A stretch of DNA of 64,000 bases from Microbacterium timonense (GCF_900292075.1 NZ_OLMV01000003.1:372001-436000), one strand, 5' to 3'; shown: positions 1 through 11,568, counted from the first letter of the stretch. Notes: a model not told the origin generated them from the sequence alone. Numbers and translations are program-made.

Positions 1-633
1 GTCGCGCTGCGCGAGATCCCGTGGGACGGCGGCAGCGCGGCGACCGAAGAGGGCACGACGGCGCTCGTTCCCGCCCGCACGCTGACCGAGGTCGGCAAGA
101 CCTTCGCGCACGGCGGCGACATATCGATCGCGTTCTCCGGTTCGGGCGACCGCGAGATCATCGCGTTCACCGCCGGCAACAAGACCGTCACGTCGCTGCT
201 GATCAAGGGCAACTTCCCCCCGGTTCGGCGCCTGTTCCCCGAGCAGACCGAGCACCACGCAGTGGTGAACACCGCGGAGCTCGCCGAGGCCGTGCGCCGA
301 GTGTCGCTGGTGCTCGACCGCTCGGCGCCGCTGCGGTTCACCTTCACCGCCGACAGCGTGTCGATGGATGCCTCGGGCACCGAGCAGGCGCGCGCCACCG
401 AGTCCGTCGATGCCACACTGCTGGGCGGCGACGAAGTGACCCTGGGCCTCAATCCGCAGTACCTGCTCGAGTCGCTCGGCGCCGTGAAGAGCGAGTTCGT
501 GCGCATCACGTTCACCTCGAGCGAGAACGCCAACAAGCTGAGCCCGGTGCTCATCACCCCCCAGACCTCGGTCGACAGGGCCGGGTCGGACTCGTTCCGG
601 TACCTGCTGCAGCCCAACCTCCTCCTGCGGTGA
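1..633 (+). CDS. dnaN: DNA polymerase III sliding clamp (beta), C-terminal part
   Basis: This is the last 210 residues of the beta clamp; the 5' end lies outside the window and reading frame 1 is open from base 1. The clamp is a dimeric ring that tethers DNA polymerase III to DNA. The visible part covers domains II and III of the usual three-domain protein (about 380 residues), with recognisable segments such as FTAGNKTVTSLLIKGNFP, the RDG-region equivalent near FPEQTEHHAVV, and a C-terminal YLLQPNLLLR in place of the common YLLMPVRL ending. It lies directly upstream of recF, the conserved actinobacterial origin order dnaA-dnaN-recF-gyrB-gyrA, so dnaA and oriC should lie just left of the window. 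Confidence 0.97.
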   Translation, partial: VALREIPWDGGSAATEEGTTALVPARTLTEVGKTFAHGGDISIAFSGSGDREIIAFTAGNKTVTSLLIKGNFPPVRRLFPEQTEHHAVVNTAELAEAVRRVSLVLDRSAPLRFTFTADSVSMDASGTEQARATESVDATLLGGDEVTLGLNPQYLLESLGAVKSEFVRITFTSSENANKLSPVLITPQTSVDRAGSDSFRYLLQPNLLLR

Positions 634-663
634 CGCGACGCGCTCCGTCTCGGGAGTCGGACA

Positions 664-715
664 CTGAGCGAGCGCCGGCGAGACGAAGCGTCCCCGCTCG
701 CTCAACGACCGGAGC
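664..715. repeat. Family A palindromic repeat, dnaN-recF gap
   Basis: Perfect 10-bp inverted arms TGAGCGAGCG (665-674) and CGCTCGCTCA (695-704) are followed by ACGACCGGAGC. The same GTTGAGCGAGCG core recurs in the gyrB-gyrA gap and the rodA-pbpA gap. It could fold in RNA and act as a weak terminator or processing site for dnaN mRNA. Confidence 0.7.
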
Positions 716-746
716 AGGCGTCGGCGCCGATCATTAGGCTTGTCCG

Positions 747-1961
747 GTGATCGTGGAGCACCTGAGCCTCGTCGACTTCCGCAACTATGCGGCCGCCGAC
801 GTCGAGCTCGGGCCCGGACCGAATGTCTTCGTCGGCCGCAACGGTCAGGGCAAGACGAACCTCGCCGAAGCGATCGGGTTCTTCGCCACGCTCGGCTCCC
901 ATCGTGTCTCCAACGATGCGCCGATGGTGCGTGACGGGGCGGATGCCGCGATCATCCGCGCGCGTCTGGCGCACGGCGAGCGACGCGTGCAGCTGGAAGC
1001 GCAGGTCAATCGCCAGGGCGCCAACAAGGCGCGCGTGAACGGGTCCCAGGTCAAGCCCGCGGAGCTGCCCCGCTATGCACAGGTCGTGCTCTTCGCTCCG
1101 GAAGACCTGCAGATCGTGCGCGGCGACCCGTCGGGGCGTCGGCGGTTCGCCGACCAGCTGCTCATCCAGCGGTCCCCGCGCATGGCCGGTGTGATCGGTG
1201 ACTACGATCGCGTCCTGAAACAGCGCACGGCCCTGCTGAAATCGGCGAAGGCACGCGGCATCCGTGGTGACGCCCTGTCGACGCTCGACGTGTGGGACGA
1301 CAAGCTCATCGCCCTCGGAACGCAGCTGATCGCCGCGCGGCTCGCGCTCGCCTCCGACCTGGCGGCTCCGCTGGCCGACGCCTATACCGCCATCGCGGGT
1401 GCCGATCACGATCCCGAGATCGAATGGGCGCTGTCGATCGCGGGCGCCGAGACGGGGGAGGACGGCGACGCGCAGGTGGCGGCATCCCTCCCGGTCGCCG
1501 CGGATGCGCGCGTCGAGGGCACGGAATCGTCGACGGCCCGCATCGCCGACATGTTCCGCCAGGCGCTCGCCGCCAAACGTGCCGCCGAACTGGAGCGTGG
1601 GCTCACACTGGTCGGCCCCCATCGCGACGACCTGCTGCTGCGCATCCGGGGGCTGCCGGTGAAGGGGTACGCCTCGCACGGCGAATCGTGGTCGGTCGCG
1701 CTCTCTCTGCGCCTCGCGTCGGCGGAGCTGCTGCGTGCGGACTCCCGGCTGGGCGACCCGGTGCTCATCCTCGACGACGTGTTCGCCGAGCTGGACACCG
1801 AGCGTCGCGCACGCCTGGCCGGACTCGCGGCGGACTACGAGCAGGTCATCGTCACCGCCGCCGTCGAGGGCGACGTGCCCGACGGCCTGCGCGCGCGCAT
1901 GGTGCGCGTCGAGGCCGGCCGCATCCTGGACCCGGCCGCCCCGGAGGCGACGGATGCCTGA
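747..1961 (+). CDS. recF: DNA replication and repair protein RecF
   Basis: 404-residue SMC-like ATPase that helps load RecA at gaps in the RecFOR pathway. The Walker A motif GRNGQGKTN is at residues 30-38, the ABC-type signature region (SVALSLRLASAELL) is near residue 320, and Walker B with the D-loop (LILDDVFAELD) follows near residue 345. Length matches the family (about 360-400). The start is GTG at 747. A TAGGCT -10-like box at 735-740 sits 6 nt before it with no ribosome binding site, so a leaderless transcript is likely. The 3' end overlaps the next gene by 8 bases, so the two are translationally coupled. Confidence 0.97.
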   Translation: MIVEHLSLVDFRNYAAADVELGPGPNVFVGRNGQGKTNLAEAIGFFATLGSHRVSNDAPMVRDGADAAIIRARLAHGERRVQLEAQVNRQGANKARVNGSQVKPAELPRYAQVVLFAPEDLQIVRGDPSGRRRFADQLLIQRSPRMAGVIGDYDRVLKQRTALLKSAKARGIRGDALSTLDVWDDKLIALGTQLIAARLALASDLAAPLADAYTAIAGADHDPEIEWALSIAGAETGEDGDAQVAASLPVAADARVEGTESSTARIADMFRQALAAKRAAELERGLTLVGPHRDDLLLRIRGLPVKGYASHGESWSVALSLRLASAELLRADSRLGDPVLILDDVFAELDTERRARLAGLAADYEQVIVTAAVEGDVPDGLRARMVRVEAGRILDPAAPEATDA

Positions 1962-2478
1962 TCCCGCTGCCGATGGGTCCGCGGCCGGCGCCTCGCACGG
2001 CACCGGGCTGCCGGAGACCATCGCGACGTACCTGCGCCTTCGCGGACTCGAGCCGTCGGCGCGCTCGTACCGTCGGCGGCGCCGGCGCACCGAGGACGAC
2101 GTCAACGTGCCGTTCACAGCGGGCCGCGACCCGCGCGGCGTGGGCGACGTGCTGTCGGATCTCACTCGCGAGGCCGGCTGGAACCCGCAGCTGGCCCGCG
2201 AAGACGTCGTGCTGGCGTGGGCCGAGGTCGCCGGTGAGGACACCGCCCGGCACACACGCCCGGTCGCGTTCTCGGAGGGGACGCTCACGGTGCAAGCCGA
2301 CTCGACGGCGTGGGCGAAGCAGCTCCAGCTCATGCGCGCGCACATCCTCTCGGAGATCATCCGGCGCTTCCCGGAAGCGGGCGTCGACGCAGTGCGCTTC
2401 ATCGGGCCGGACGTCCCCTCCTGGAAATGGGGTCCTAGAACGATTCCAGGGCGCGGCCCGCGCGATACCTACGGTTGA
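1954..2478 (+). CDS. DUF721 / DciA-like protein
   Basis: 174 residues with a DUF721 domain in the C-terminal two thirds (about 75-160: WAEVAGEDTARHTRPVAF, then LTVQADSTAWAKQLQLM). DUF721 proteins include DciA, which helps load the replicative helicase DnaB. In actinobacteria the gene regularly lies between recF and gyrB, as here. The N-terminal about 50 residues are low-complexity and include a basic run (RRRRRR). The start ATG at 1954 lies inside the end of recF. The helicase-loading role is inferred from the family; nothing in this sequence tests it. Confidence 0.9.
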   Translation: MPDPAADGSAAGASHGTGLPETIATYLRLRGLEPSARSYRRRRRRTEDDVNVPFTAGRDPRGVGDVLSDLTREAGWNPQLAREDVVLAWAEVAGEDTARHTRPVAFSEGTLTVQADSTAWAKQLQLMRAHILSEIIRRFPEAGVDAVRFIGPDVPSWKWGPRTIPGRGPRDTYG

Positions 2479-2538
2479 GGCACGTCAGGAGTCGTCGGAA
2501 TCATTTTCGACGCGTCACAGGGCCGTAGAGCGCTGTGA

Positions 2539-4632
<2,094 letters not shown>

Positions 4633-4636
4633 CACA

Positions 4637-4689
4637 GGCGAGCGAAGCGAGCTGCCCCGATCGTTGAGCGAGCGCAGCGAGTCGAAACG
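4637..4689. repeat. Family A palindromic repeat, gyrB-gyrA gap
   Basis: The gap holds a half copy (GCGAGCGAAGCGAGC) followed by a full unit CGTTGAGCGAGCGCAGCGAG and then TCGAAACGCC. This matches the repeats at 664-715 and 21307-21370. It occupies over half of the 99-bp gap. Confidence 0.75.
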
Positions 4690-4731
4690 CCGTAAGACGA
4701 TCTCGAAACGCAACGAAGAATCGAAGAACAC

Positions 4732-7362
4732 ATGGCTGACGAAGAACGTCCCGACTTGAACGCCGAGCACGAGCACGGCCGCATCGACCAGGTCGACCTG
4801 CAGCTGGAGATGCAGCGCAGCTACCTGGACTACGCGATGGCGGTCATCATCGGCCGTGCGCTCCCCGACGTCCGCGACGGACTGAAGCCGGTGCACCGGC
4901 GCGTGATCTACGGCATGTACGACGGCGGCTTCCGCCCCGACAAGTCGTTCTCGAAGTGCGCGCGTGTCGTCGGCGAGGTCATGGGTCAGTACCACCCGCA
5001 CGGTGACACGGCGATCTACGACGCCCTCGTCCGCCTCGTGCAGCCCTGGTCGCTGCGCTACCCGCTGGCCCAGGGTCAGGGCAACTTCGGCTCGCCCGGG
5101 AACATGGGTGCGGCGGCACCCCGGTACACCGAGACCAAGATGGCCCAGCTCGCGCTCGAGATGGTGCGCGACATCGAAGAGGAGACCGTCGACTTCACCG
5201 ACAACTACGACGGTCAGACGCAGGAGCCGACCGTCCTGCCGTCGCGGTTCCCCAACCTCCTCGTCAACGGCTCGGTCGGCATCGCGGTCGGCATGGCCAC
5301 CAACATCCCACCGCACAACCTGCGTGAGGTGGCTTCCGGTGCGCTGTGGGCGCTCGAGCACCCGGATGCCTCGCGCGAGGAGCTCCTCGACGCGCTGATG
5401 GAGCGCATCCCCGGCCCGGACTTCCCGACCGGCGCGCAGATCCTCGGCACCAAGGGCATCCGGGAGGCGTATCGCACCGGCCGCGGGTCGATCACGATGC
5501 GCGCCGTCGTCGCGATCGAAGAGATCCAGGGCCGCACGTGCCTGGTCATCACCGAGCTGCCCTACCAGGTCAACCCCGACAACCTCGCCGTGAAGATCGG
5601 CGACCTGGCGCGCGACGGCAAGATCACCGGCATCGCCGACATCCGCGACGAGACCTCCGACCGCACCGGTCAGCGCCTCGTGGTGGTGCTGAAGCGGGAT
5701 GCCGTCGCCAAGGTCGTCCTGAACAACCTGTACAAGCACACCCAGCTGCAGGAGAACTTCGGCGCGAACATGCTCGCCATCGTCGACGGCGTGCCGCGCA
5801 CGCTGTCGCTCGACGGGTTCATCGCGCTGTGGGTGGACCACCAGATCGACGTCATCGTCCGGCGCACGACGTTCCGTCTGCGCAAGGCCGAAGAGCGCAT
5901 GCACATCCTGCGTGGCTACCTGAAGGCGCTGGATGCGCTGGACGAGGTGATCGCCCTCATCCGCCGGTCGCCGACGGTGCAGGAGGCGAACGAGGGTCTG
6001 CAGCAGCTGCTCGACATCGACGAGCTGCAGGCCGACGCGATCCTGCAGATGCAGCTGCGTCGCCTCGCCGCGCTGGAGCGTCAGAAGATCATCGACGAGG
6101 CCGCCGAGCTCGAGCGTCAGATCGCCGATTACAAGGAGATCCTCGCCACACCGCAGCGTCAGCGCGACATCGTGCGCGAGGAGCTGACGGCGATCGTCGA
6201 GAAGTTCGGCGACGAGCGGCGCACCCACATCCTCCACGGCTTCGACGGCGATATGTCGATGGAAGACCTCATCCCCGAAGAGGAGATGGTCGTCTCGGTC
6301 ACGCGCGACGGGTACATCAAGCGCACCCGCAGCGACAACTACCGTCAGCAGCACCGCGGCGGCAAGGGGGTCAAGGGCGCGCAGCTGCGCGCCGACGACG
6401 TCGTCGAGCACTTCTTCGTCACGACAACCCACCACTGGCTGCTGTTCTTCACGAACAAGGGCCGCGTGTACCGGGCGAAGGCGTACGAGGTGCCCGAGGC
6501 CGGCCGTGATGCCAAGGGCCAGCACGTGGCGAACCTGCTCGCGCTCCAGCCTGACGAGGAGATCGCGCAGATCCTCGACATCCGGGATTACTCGGTGGCG
6601 ACGTATCTGGTGCTCGCCACTCGCAGCGGACTGGTCAAGAAGACGCGCCTCACCGAGTACGACACCAACCGCCAGGGCGGCATCATCGCGATCAAGCTGC
6701 GCGGTCAGACGCCCGACGAGGGCGACGACGCCGAGGCCGGGCCCGACGACGAAGTGGTCAGTGCGCTGCTGGTCGACGAGGGCGACGACATCCTGCTCAT
6801 CAGCCGCCACGGGATGTCGCTGCGCTTCTCGGCGACCGACTCGGCGCTGCGCCCGATGGGCCGGTCGACCTCCGGCGTGAAGGGCATGGACTTCCGCCCC
6901 GGTGACAGCCTGCTCTCGGCATCCGTCGCCACCGACGACGGCTACGTCTTCGTCGTCACCGAAGGCGGCTACGCGAAGCGCACCGCGGTCGACCAGTACC
7001 GCGTGCAGAACCGCGGCGGATTGGGCATCAAGGTGGCCAAGCTCAGCGAGGATCGCGGCGATCTCGCGGGCGGTCTGATCGTCTCGGAGGACGACGAGGT
7101 CTTGGTGGTTCTTGCCAGCGGCAAGGTGGTACGCTCTGCCGTGGCCGAGGTCCCCGCCAAGGGTCGAGACACGATGGGTGTCGTTTTCGCCCGATCCGGC
7201 GACGACGATCGCATCCTCGCGATCGCGCGCAACGGCGAACGGGGCCTGGCCGAAGAATCCGAGGATGCAGCCGCTGACGGTGCCGACCAGGCACCGCCCG
7301 CACCGGCCCCTGAGGGGCCGGCCGCCTCGCCCGAGACCCCCGAAGAGAGCACTGACGCATGA
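4732..7362 (+). CDS. gyrA: DNA gyrase subunit A
   Basis: 876-residue DNA-cleavage subunit of gyrase. The quinolone-region helix reads [16 protein letters not shown], with Thr at the E. coli Ser83 position. The catalytic tyrosine is in AAPRYTE. The C-terminal beta-pinwheel carries a GyrA-box variant [10 protein letters not shown] near residue 540. The protein ends in an acidic/proline tail ([16 protein letters not shown]), common in actinobacterial GyrA. The stop overlaps the start of the DUF3566 gene (ATGA), so the two are co-transcribed and coupled. Confidence 0.99.
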   Translation: MADEERPDLNAEHEHGRIDQVDLQLEMQRSYLDYAMAVIIGRALPDVRDGLKPVHRRVIYGMYDGGFRPDKSFSKCARVVGEVMGQYHPHGDTAIYDALVRLVQPWSLRYPLAQGQGNFGSPGNMGAAAPRYTETKMAQLALEMVRDIEEETVDFTDNYDGQTQEPTVLPSRFPNLLVNGSVGIAVGMATNIPPHNLREVASGALWALEHPDASREELLDALMERIPGPDFPTGAQILGTKGIREAYRTGRGSITMRAVVAIEEIQGRTCLVITELPYQVNPDNLAVKIGDLARDGKITGIADIRDETSDRTGQRLVVVLKRDAVAKVVLNNLYKHTQLQENFGANMLAIVDGVPRTLSLDGFIALWVDHQIDVIVRRTTFRLRKAEERMHILRGYLKALDALDEVIALIRRSPTVQEANEGLQQLLDIDELQADAILQMQLRRLAALERQKIIDEAAELERQIADYKEILATPQRQRDIVREELTAIVEKFGDERRTHILHGFDGDMSMEDLIPEEEMVVSVTRDGYIKRTRSDNYRQQHRGGKGVKGAQLRADDVVEHFFVTTTHHWLLFFTNKGRVYRAKAYEVPEAGRDAKGQHVANLLALQPDEEIAQILDIRDYSVATYLVLATRSGLVKKTRLTEYDTNRQGGIIAIKLRGQTPDEGDDAEAGPDDEVVSALLVDEGDDILLISRHGMSLRFSATDSALRPMGRSTSGVKGMDFRPGDSLLSASVATDDGYVFVVTEGGYAKRTAVDQYRVQNRGGLGIKVAKLSEDRGDLAGGLIVSEDDEVLVVLASGKVVRSAVAEVPAKGRDTMGVVFARSGDDDRILAIARNGERGLAEESEDAAADGADQAPPAPAPEGPAASPETPEESTDA

Positions 7363-7763
7363 GCACGGTAGCCGACAAGCTCGCCAAGAAGTCCAGCCAC
7401 AAGACCAGCGCCAAGCAGGTGCGCCTGCGGCTGGTGTACGTGGACTTCTGGTCCGCGGTGAAGCTGTCGTTCCTGGCGGCGATCGCGATCGCGGTCGTGA
7501 CGGTCGTCGCGTTCGTCATGGTCTACCTGGTGGTCCAGACGACGGGGCTGATCGGCAAGGCCGACGAGCTGTTCTCCAGCTTCTCCGACGGCAGCATCCT
7601 TCTGTCGAACTTCGTGAGCTTCCCGCAGGTGCTGGCCTTCTCGGCCGTCGTGGCGATCCTCAACCTCGTCGTCGTCACCGTCCTGGGCGCCGTCATCGCC
7701 GGGATCTACAACCTCGCCGTGAAGGTGACCGGTGGTCTGCTGGTCGGCTTCACCTCCAACTGA
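7359..7763 (+). CDS. DUF3566 membrane protein (gyrA-linked)
   Basis: 134 residues. The N-terminus is basic and Lys-rich ([19 protein letters not shown]). Two hydrophobic segments follow, at about 38-60 and 88-112, separated by a short polar loop. This is the DUF3566 family, found next to gyrA throughout actinobacteria (CwsA-associated Rv0007-like proteins). In mycobacteria the homologous region is linked to cell shape and division, but a precise activity is not established. It overlaps gyrA by 4 bp and is followed by a strong hairpin terminator, closing the replication operon. Confidence 0.88.
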   Translation: MSTVADKLAKKSSHKTSAKQVRLRLVYVDFWSAVKLSFLAAIAIAVVTVVAFVMVYLVVQTTGLIGKADELFSSFSDGSILLSNFVSFPQVLAFSAVVAILNLVVVTVLGAVIAGIYNLAVKVTGGLLVGFTSN

Positions 7764-7775
7764 CACGCACGGCTG

Positions 7776-7815
7776 AGCGCCGGCATCCAGGAGCGATCCG
7801 GATGCCGGCGCTTCG
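7776..7815 (+). terminator. Terminator hairpin after the gyr operon
   Basis: Perfect 13-bp stem AGCGCCGGCATCC (7776-7788) / GGATGCCGGCGCT (7800-7812) with an 11-nt loop, followed by TTCGTG. The arms contain GGCATCC/GGATGCC as an inverted pair. It can also serve the convergent VIT gene. Confidence 0.75.
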
Positions 7816-7828
7816 TGCTGTGCCGAGG

Positions 7829-8542
7829 TCAGACGATCGTGGTGCCCAGCAGGGTGCCGATCAGCCACGTGGCGGCGAGGGCGAGCGCACCGCCGATCAC
7901 CAGCCGCGTGGCCGCACGCGCACGCGGAGCTCCGCCGAGTGCGGCGGAGACCGTGCCGGTGGCCGCCAGCGCGATGAGCACGGCCGCGAAGGTGACGGGA
8001 ACACGCCATTGCGGTGGCGGGAGCAGGATCGCGAGCAGCGGCAGCAGGGCGCCCAGCGTGAACGACACCGCTGACGAGAGCGCGGCGTGCCAGGGATTGA
8101 CGAGGTCGTCCTGGTCGATGTGCAGTTCCACCTCGAGGTGCGCCGCCAGCGCGTCGTGGGCGGTGAGCTCCCGGGCGACCTGCCGCGCGGTCTCGTCCGA
8201 GAGTCCGCGGTCGCGGTACAGCTGCGTCAGCTCCTCGAGCTCCTGGTCGGGCATGTCGTGCAGCTCGCCGCGCTCTTTGGCGATCAGCGCGCGCTCCGAG
8301 TCCCGCTGGCTGCTCACCGACACGTACTCGCCGAGGGCCATCGAGATGGCCCCGCCGACGAGGCCGGCGATGCCCGCCAGGAACAGCGCGCCGGTGTCGG
8401 TGGTGGCGCCGGCGACGCCGACGACGAGCGCGGCGACCGACACGATGCCGTCGTTGGCGCCCAGAACACCGGCGCGCAGCCAGTTCAGGCGCTGACCGAG
8501 ACCGACGACGTGAGGCTCGTGCGGGTGGGGTGACGCGGTCAC
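7829..8542 (-). CDS. VIT1/CCC1-family membrane transporter
   Basis: About 237 residues. The N-terminal helix carries the family hallmark LRAGVLGANDGIVSVAALVVGV, followed by GLVGGAISMALGEYVSVSSQ. A cytoplasmic acidic helix region comes next (ELEELTQLYRDRGLSDETA), then three C-terminal membrane helices. This is the vacuolar iron transporter / CCC1 family, which moves Fe2+ or Mn2+ across membranes; bacterial members are usually annotated as VIT family without a tested substrate. Two starts are possible: GTG at 8542, or TTG at 8554, which adds four residues. The GTG lies inside a 25-bp perfect inverted repeat. Confidence 0.85.
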   Translation of the reverse strand: MTASPHPHEPHVVGLGQRLNWLRAGVLGANDGIVSVAALVVGVAGATTDTGALFLAGIAGLVGGAISMALGEYVSVSSQRDSERALIAKERGELHDMPDQELEELTQLYRDRGLSDETARQVARELTAHDALAAHLEVELHIDQDDLVNPWHAALSSAVSFTLGALLPLLAILLPPPQWRVPVTFAAVLIALAATGTVSAALGGAPRARAATRLVIGGALALAATWLIGTLLGTTIV

Positions 8543-8548
8543 CCCACC
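8524..8548. promoter_or_regulatory. Inverted repeat across the VIT gene start
   Basis: GGTGGGGTGAC (8524-8534), spacer GCG, GTCACCCCACC (8538-8548): perfect 11-bp arms spanning the putative GTG start of the VIT gene on the minus strand. It could be a repressor operator or an mRNA hairpin masking the start codon. Confidence 0.5.
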
Positions 8549-8628
8549 AGTCAACCAGTCGAATTCGTCAAATCAGGCTCCGTCGGGTAAAGTCTTGGAG
8601 GTTGCGGGGCGCAAGCGTCGCAGACAAC

Positions 8629-8702
8629 GGGGCTATAGCTCAGGCGGTTAGAGCGCTTCACTGATAATGAAGAGGTCCCAGGTTCAAGTCCTGGTAGCCC
8701 CA
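8629..8702 (+). tRNA. tRNA-Ile (anticodon GAU)
   Basis: 74-nt cloverleaf. The acceptor stem GGGGCTA pairs with TAGCCCC, the D arm has GCTC/GAGC, the anticodon stem-loop is CTTCACTGATAATGAAG with anticodon GAT, and the T arm is CCAGG-TTCAAGT-CCTGG. Discriminator A at 8702; no encoded CCA beyond it. It is followed 11 nt later by tRNA-Ala, the pair also typical of rRNA spacers, but here it stands alone near the origin. Confidence 0.97.
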
Positions 8703-8713
8703 CACCAAGCCCC

Positions 8714-8786
8714 GGGGCCTTAGCTCAGTTGGTAGAGCGCCTGCTTTGCAAGCAGGATGTCAGGAGTTCGAATCTCCTAGGCTCCA
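8714..8786 (+). tRNA. tRNA-Ala (anticodon UGC)
   Basis: 73-nt cloverleaf. Acceptor GGGGCCT pairs with AGGCTCC (one G-U pair), the anticodon arm is CCTGC-TTTGCAA-GCAGG with anticodon TGC, and the T arm is AGGAG-TTCGAAT-CTCCT. Probably co-transcribed with tRNA-Ile; a terminator follows at 8798. Confidence 0.97.
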
Positions 8787-8797
8787 CGTCGCAGAAC

Positions 8798-8823
8798 GAG
8801 CCGGCCTCCCAGGCCGGCTCTTT
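8798..8823 (+). terminator. Terminator of the tRNA-Ile/tRNA-Ala unit
   Basis: Perfect 10-bp stem GAGCCGGCCT / AGGCCGGCTC with a 3-nt loop CCC, then TTT. Compact, GC-rich and directly after the tRNA. Confidence 0.85.
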
Positions 8824-8919
8824 CCGTTTCCGGGAGCGAACACCGTCGCCCGGACGAACGATCGGATGCCTCGGACGCACGATCGGGCGCCGGGATCGCG
8901 AGCGCCGCAGGGTGGAGAC

Positions 8920-10125
8920 ATGACGAGTACCGCTTCCCAGCCCGTGATCTCGCCACCAGTGCCGCGACTGCGCTACGGCGCGCTGATCGCGATGATGGCG
9001 ATGAGCTTCCTGCTCGTGACGGCCGAGTTCCTCCCTGGCGGTGTGCTCACCGACATCGCCGACGACATCGGCGTGACGGCGGGTCAGGCGGGGCAGATGG
9101 TGACCGTGACGGCCCTCGCCGGCCTGATCGTCGCGCCCACGATCGGCATCGTTCTGCCGCGGTTGGACCGCCGCTCACTGCTGGTGTGGATGGCCGCCGG
9201 GGCGACCGTCTCCAACGCGCTGGTCGCGGTCGCGCCGAACCTGCCGCTGCTGCTGATCGGCCGCGTGCTGCTGGGAGCAGCGCTCTCGGGGTTCTGGGCG
9301 ATGTCGATCACGGTCGCGGCGCGCATCGCGGGGCCCGAACGCCTCGGTCGCGCCGTGATGTTCACCGCCGCCGGCACGTCGCTGGCGACGGTGGCCGGAG
9401 TGCCCATCGGAGTGATGCTCAGCGAGGTGCTCGACTGGCGTGCGGTCTTCGTCATCGCCGCCGCCGCGACCGCCCTTCTCGCGGTCGCGCTGCGGGTGCT
9501 GCTCCCACGCGTTCCCGCCGAGAGCTCGGCCTCGCTCTCGACGCTCGTGGGCGCACTGCGGCGTCCCGGCATCGCCCTGGGTGCCGTGGGCCACGTCCTC
9601 GTGGTGCTCGGGCACTTCCTCGCGTTCACGTATATCCGCATCGCGCTGGACCGGGTGCACGACGGCGGGCACACCGTCGATGCCGGAGTCGTCATCGTGC
9701 TCCTCGCCGTCTTCGGGATCGGCGGTTTCGCGGGCAACATCCTCATCGGCCTGATCATCGACCGCACGTACCGCCTGTTCGCTGTCGTGTCGCCCATCGC
9801 GATGGCCCTCACGGCGCTCACCGTCATCGTCGCCAACGGCTCACCGCTGCTGGTGGGCGCGGCCGCGTTCGTGTGGGGGTTCTTCTTCGCGTCGTGGCTG
9901 CTCATCGTGAACACCTGGGTGGGCCACCGGATGCCCGACCGGCTGGAAGCAGGCGGCAGCATCGTCGTGGTCGGCTTCCAGGCCGCCATCATGCTGGCGG
10001 CAGCGGTGGGCGGCCTGCTGGTCGACGGTCCCGGCATCGTCACGGTGTATCTCACCGGAGCCGTCACTCTGGTCGCCGGCGCGGTGCTGTTCGGCCTCTC
10101 GAACCGTGCGGGCAGGCGGCGCTAG
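8920..10125 (+). CDS. MFS transporter (drug/metabolite efflux type)
   Basis: 401 residues with about 12 membrane helices. The segment LLVTAEFLPGGVLTDIADDIGVTAGQAGQMVTVTALAGLIVAP near residue 30 is typical of the YdhP/AraJ-like drug:H+ antiporter group (DHA1). The motif-A region is degenerate (LPRLDRRSLL). Start ATG at 8920 was chosen because it follows GGTGGAG at a good spacing; upstream in-frame codons run back into the tRNA. It is convergent with an AraC regulator gene 46 bp away. The substrate cannot be told. Confidence 0.88.
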   Translation: MTSTASQPVISPPVPRLRYGALIAMMAMSFLLVTAEFLPGGVLTDIADDIGVTAGQAGQMVTVTALAGLIVAPTIGIVLPRLDRRSLLVWMAAGATVSNALVAVAPNLPLLLIGRVLLGAALSGFWAMSITVAARIAGPERLGRAVMFTAAGTSLATVAGVPIGVMLSEVLDWRAVFVIAAAATALLAVALRVLLPRVPAESSASLSTLVGALRRPGIALGAVGHVLVVLGHFLAFTYIRIALDRVHDGGHTVDAGVVIVLLAVFGIGGFAGNILIGLIIDRTYRLFAVVSPIAMALTALTVIVANGSPLLVGAAAFVWGFFFASWLLIVNTWVGHRMPDRLEAGGSIVVVGFQAAIMLAAAVGGLLVDGPGIVTVYLTGAVTLVAGAVLFGLSNRAGRRR

Positions 10126-10170
10126 CCGAGCGGATGCCGCAGCCACCGCCGTCCCGGGCCCCTGATGGGC

Positions 10171-11055
10171 TCAGGCGGGGACGCGGTGGTTCGCCGCGCG
10201 CCAGGCCGATGGCGTCGCACCGGTGTGGCGGCGGAAGGCTCGGCTGAAGCCCTCGTCGGACGAGTATCCCAGTTCGCGCGCCACGGTGCTCACGCTGTGC
10301 CCGCGGACAAGCAGGTCCTGTGCGGCGCCCATGCGCACCGCGGTGACGTAGCCGACGGGCGAGCGCCCGAAGATGCTGCGGAACCGCTCGGCGAACACCG
10401 ACCGTGACATCGCGCTGAGGGATGCCAGCTCCTCGACCGTCCAATCGCGGCCGGGTTCGGCGCGGATGGCGGCGACGACACGGTCCAGGAACGGATCGAT
10501 CGCACCGGCGGGCCAGCCCGGAGGCGCGCAGTGGCTGGCCCACGCCCGGATGGCCGAGGCGAGGACGGTACCCGCCATCATGCGGCAGATGACGTGATCC
10601 CCGCTGCGCCCCAGGCACGCGTCTGCGCCCTCCACGCCCAGGTGCGGGAGGAGCGCCGCCGCCGCCGGCTCGAGACCGGCGAAGTCGCGGATCGCGAGGA
10701 CGTCAGGGAGCAGCACGCCGATGTGCGCGGCGTCGTCGGCCAGTTGGAGTTCCGACAGGACCAGCCGGACGTCGCCGTCGGCCACCAACGCACCCCCGCG
10801 CCGACCGCTGGACAGCAGGAGCCCGCCGCGCTCGATCGATTCCGGCCGCTCACCCGTGAGCCCGGCGTGCAGCCGACCGCTCATCACGAACACGAAGGAC
10901 AGGACACCCGGCTCGAGCGCGAGCACGTTCCCGCCCGCGAGCTCGACGCGCCGCTGGCGGCGGATGCGCACGTCGATCGCCGTGAGCAGGCCCTCGAGGG
11001 TCGCGCCGTCGGCGGCGGGATGCGCACGTCCGGGCACGGCGATGGTCGACTCCAT
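10171..11055 (-). CDS. AraC-family transcriptional regulator
   Basis: 294 residues. The N-terminal half is a cupin-like effector domain (GGNVLALEPGVLSFVFVMSGRL). The C-terminal about 100 residues hold two helix-turn-helix motifs (LSAMSRSVFAERFRSIFGRSP and VSTVARELGYSSDEGFSRAFRRHTG), the classic AraC/XylS DNA-binding fold, ending in SAWR. It belongs to the cupin_6 subgroup often paired with transport or oxidoreductase genes. The nearest candidate target is the convergent MFS gene at 8920-10125, but no operator is visible, so the target is open. Confidence 0.9.
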   Translation of the reverse strand: MESTIAVPGRAHPAADGATLEGLLTAIDVRIRRQRRVELAGGNVLALEPGVLSFVFVMSGRLHAGLTGERPESIERGGLLLSSGRRGGALVADGDVRLVLSELQLADDAAHIGVLLPDVLAIRDFAGLEPAAAALLPHLGVEGADACLGRSGDHVICRMMAGTVLASAIRAWASHCAPPGWPAGAIDPFLDRVVAAIRAEPGRDWTVEELASLSAMSRSVFAERFRSIFGRSPVGYVTAVRMGAAQDLLVRGHSVSTVARELGYSSDEGFSRAFRRHTGATPSAWRAANHRVPA

Positions 11056-11133
11056 ATGAGCGCGAACCCCTTCGCCGTGCGCCCTATTCCGATTCGCCGT
11101 CGTTGCCGAGCGGCGGCGCGGTTAGGCTGAAGC

Positions 11134-11568
11134 ATGGACCTGCGCGTCGCGGCGTACGCGGTGATCGTCGACGAAGACGACCGCATTCTGCTCGCCCACT
11201 GGAACGAGGGGCGTCGCGCGGCCTGGACGATGCCCGGCGGCGGGCTCGAAGCCGGCGAGGACCCTGAGCGCGCGGCCCGCCGTGAAGTCCGGGAGGAGAC
11301 GGGCTACCGTGTGTCGATCGGACCGCTCCTCGGCATCCATTCGCGCGTGATTCCGGCGGGGCGCCGCCTGACCGAGGCGGCCGTGCCGCTGCACACCTTG
11401 CGCATCGTCTACCGCGCCCGTGTCACGGGCGGCCGCCTGCGCAACGAGAGGAACGGATCGACGGATCGTGCGGACTGGTTCCCGCTCGCTGACGTGCCGA
11501 CGCTCCAGCGCGTCAAGCTCGTCGACATCGCCCTCGAGATGGCGGGGCTGGCGCCGCCCGCGGCGTGA
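11134..11568 (+). CDS. Nudix hydrolase
   Basis: 144 residues. The Nudix box spans residues 36-58: GGGLEAGED then REVREETGY, matching GX5EX7REUXEEXGU. Nudix enzymes hydrolyse nucleoside diphosphate-linked compounds using a divalent metal; the substrate cannot be predicted. A TAGGCT box at 11123-11128 lies only 5 nt before the ATG and no ribosome binding site is visible, so the message is probably leaderless. The 3' end is convergent with the YbaK gene 14 bp away. Confidence 0.92.
   Translation: MDLRVAAYAVIVDEDDRILLAHWNEGRRAAWTMPGGGLEAGEDPERAARREVREETGYRVSIGPLLGIHSRVIPAGRRLTEAAVPLHTLRIVYRARVTGGRLRNERNGSTDRADWFPLADVPTLQRVKLVDIALEMAGLAPPAA

Noticed and set aside
8629..8786. Part of an rRNA operon (tRNA-Ile/tRNA-Ala spacer pair)
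   Set aside because: No 16S or 23S sequence flanks the pair; a terminator follows directly.
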